Positions 13,348 to 13,883 of a stretch of DNA of 13,883 nucleotides are shown in pieces; position 1 is the stretch's first letter; each line of letters opens with the position of its first letter. The stretch covers positions 1 through 13,883 of the forward strand of contig JALKBU010001246.1 in the NCBI GenBank assembly GCA_023091735.1, read 5' to 3'. The notes under the pieces are model-generated. The model searched no databases. It saw only the letters and a program-made list of their open reading frames with translations, and was not told the origin of the DNA. The position numbers and the translations under genes were made by a program. This DNA comes from Trichomonas tenax (Eukaryota > Parabasalia > Trichomonadida > Trichomonadidae).

Positions 13348-13883
13348 TTAAACAGCACCGGCAACAGCTAGTACTTGTTCAATTGATGCATTAGTGATTG
13401 AAATTTGCGGTGAACCTGAAGGTTTCATACTTCTTATTTTAAGTAATGCATCACATGTAAAGATTCCAACGGGTTGAGCGTAAGGAACTAATCTATTCGG
13501 TCCATCTCTTTCGCCAACTAATTGTATTTGAACAGTCCCCGATGTTGAAATGCCGCCCATGAAATCTTCAGAGTCCGACAAAGGAATACCTGCCCAGTAA
13601 TTTGAACGATCACTTGATGTATAAAGTACTGTATCAGCAGCAGCAACTCCTGCAGCATCGAAGTTCTTAATTCTTTTATAAGGTTGAATTGAGTCAGCCA
13701 TGTCTTTATTCAATGATGTTGTCGGCAAGTTGTTGAAATTCATTGCATCAAGTGTCAAGTTGTAACTTCTGCAATCTTCGTAAGAGTCAACCCTTTCACG
13801 CGGGAACATTTTACCATCAATGTTGAATTGATATCTGATACCAGGGTTTTCAAAGCATGTATAAGAATTATTGTCTTTCTTAA
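13348..13883 (-). CDS. Major capsid protein, C-terminal part (runs off the window)
   Basis: The frame is open to the right edge; the ATG at 13809 is internal, as 24 more open codons precede it (including GIRYQFNIDGKMF). The fragment holds the second half of a capsid chain: FNIDGKMFPRERV, then LTLDAMNFNNLPTTSLNKDM, which I know as the typical G-K-x-x-P / D-A-x-N-x-N-N pattern near the C-terminal jelly roll of PLV and virophage-type major capsid proteins; then Ala/Gly/Ser-rich strands (GGISTSGTVQIQLVGERDG) and an end in IEQVLAVAGAV. Such proteins form the hexagonal capsomers as trimers. It ends TAA with a TGA three codons on. About 178 residues are visible; the N-terminal jelly roll should lie to the right. 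Confidence 0.65.
   Translation of the reverse strand, partial: KKDNNSYTCFENPGIRYQFNIDGKMFPRERVDSYEDCRSYNLTLDAMNFNNLPTTSLNKDMADSIQPYKRIKNFDAAGVAAADTVLYTSSDRSNYWAGIPLSDSEDFMGGISTSGTVQIQLVGERDGPNRLVPYAQPVGIFTCDALLKIRSMKPSGSPQISITNASIEQVLAVAGAV

Noticed and set aside
5839..13883. Full ciliate-type code (TAA and TAG as Gln)
   Set aside because: With such a code TAR codons would be frequent in AT-rich genes; only three are found, CAA is common, and three genes end at TAA with no TGA near. Kept only as a weak alternative in the findings.
1..13883. tRNA or rRNA genes
   Set aside because: No cloverleaf with a T-loop GTTCRA-type box and acceptor pairing, and no rRNA-like conserved stretch, was noticed on reading; a covariance-model scan was not possible here.

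Overview
The window is AT-rich eukaryotic-type DNA. From about position 3050 to the right edge it carries a compact virus-like gene block of the Polinton / polinton-like virus (PLV) / adintovirus kind (PRD1-adenovirus lineage, kingdom Bamfordvirae). The marks are the C-terminal part of a double-jelly-roll-type major capsid protein running off the right edge, a probable minor capsid (penton-like) protein, an A32/FtsK-type packaging ATPase, a family B DNA polymerase of the viral/organellar class, and a primase-superfamily 3 helicase of the D5/virophage type. The left 3 kb holds no convincing gene. It is probably host flank of an integrated copy, but a non-coding viral end cannot be excluded. The host cannot be named from this sequence; a eukaryote, possibly an invertebrate, is a guess.

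Layout. 1-3050: gene-poor flank with an imperfect 314-bp-spaced repeat and, near the suspected junction, an imperfect palindrome (2968-3024). 3086-4605: three small genes of unknown or auxiliary function (131 aa, a 91-aa basic protein, 111 aa), with a duplicated hairpin/promoter block and a GC-rich hairpin. 4606-5838: a gene-free repeat region with seven tandem dyad-containing units of 46-52 bp inside a larger inverted repeat, then a 175-bp direct repeat spaced 509 bp apart. It is the best candidate for a replication or segregation region. 5839-8124 (minus): primase-helicase. 8175-10370 (minus): DNA polymerase. 10400-11037 (minus): a 45-aa membrane peptide and a 158-aa unknown protein. 11087-11959 (plus): packaging ATPase, meeting 11951-12670 (minus), the probable minor capsid protein, tail to tail with a 9-bp overlap. 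12690-13313 (minus): an unknown gene next to the capsid gene. 13348-13883 (minus): major capsid protein, incomplete.

Three genes are each cut by one in-frame stop: TAA at 6955-6957 between primase and helicase, TAG at 9522-9524 inside the polymerase, and TAA at 13059-13061 in the gene beside the capsid gene. In each case the frame on both sides is the same, the bases between the stop and the next start are open, and the downstream half has no promoter-like element of its own. The ATPase start also looks frame-shifted at a run of six A. The simplest reading is an integrated viral copy in early decay. Stop readthrough or a TAR-reassigned code is a weaker alternative.

How the parts would work together: the primase domain makes primers, the SF3 helicase unwinds, family B polymerase copies the genome, the repeat region may be where replication starts, capsid proteins build the shell and the ATPase fills it. 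Having both a primase-helicase and a family B polymerase beside this capsid block is an uncommon mix, because Polintons typically rely on a protein-primed polymerase alone and virophages mostly on primase-helicases. The polymerase also seems to lack an exonuclease domain and the large insertion expected between motifs A and B. No integrase or maturation protease is visible in the window.
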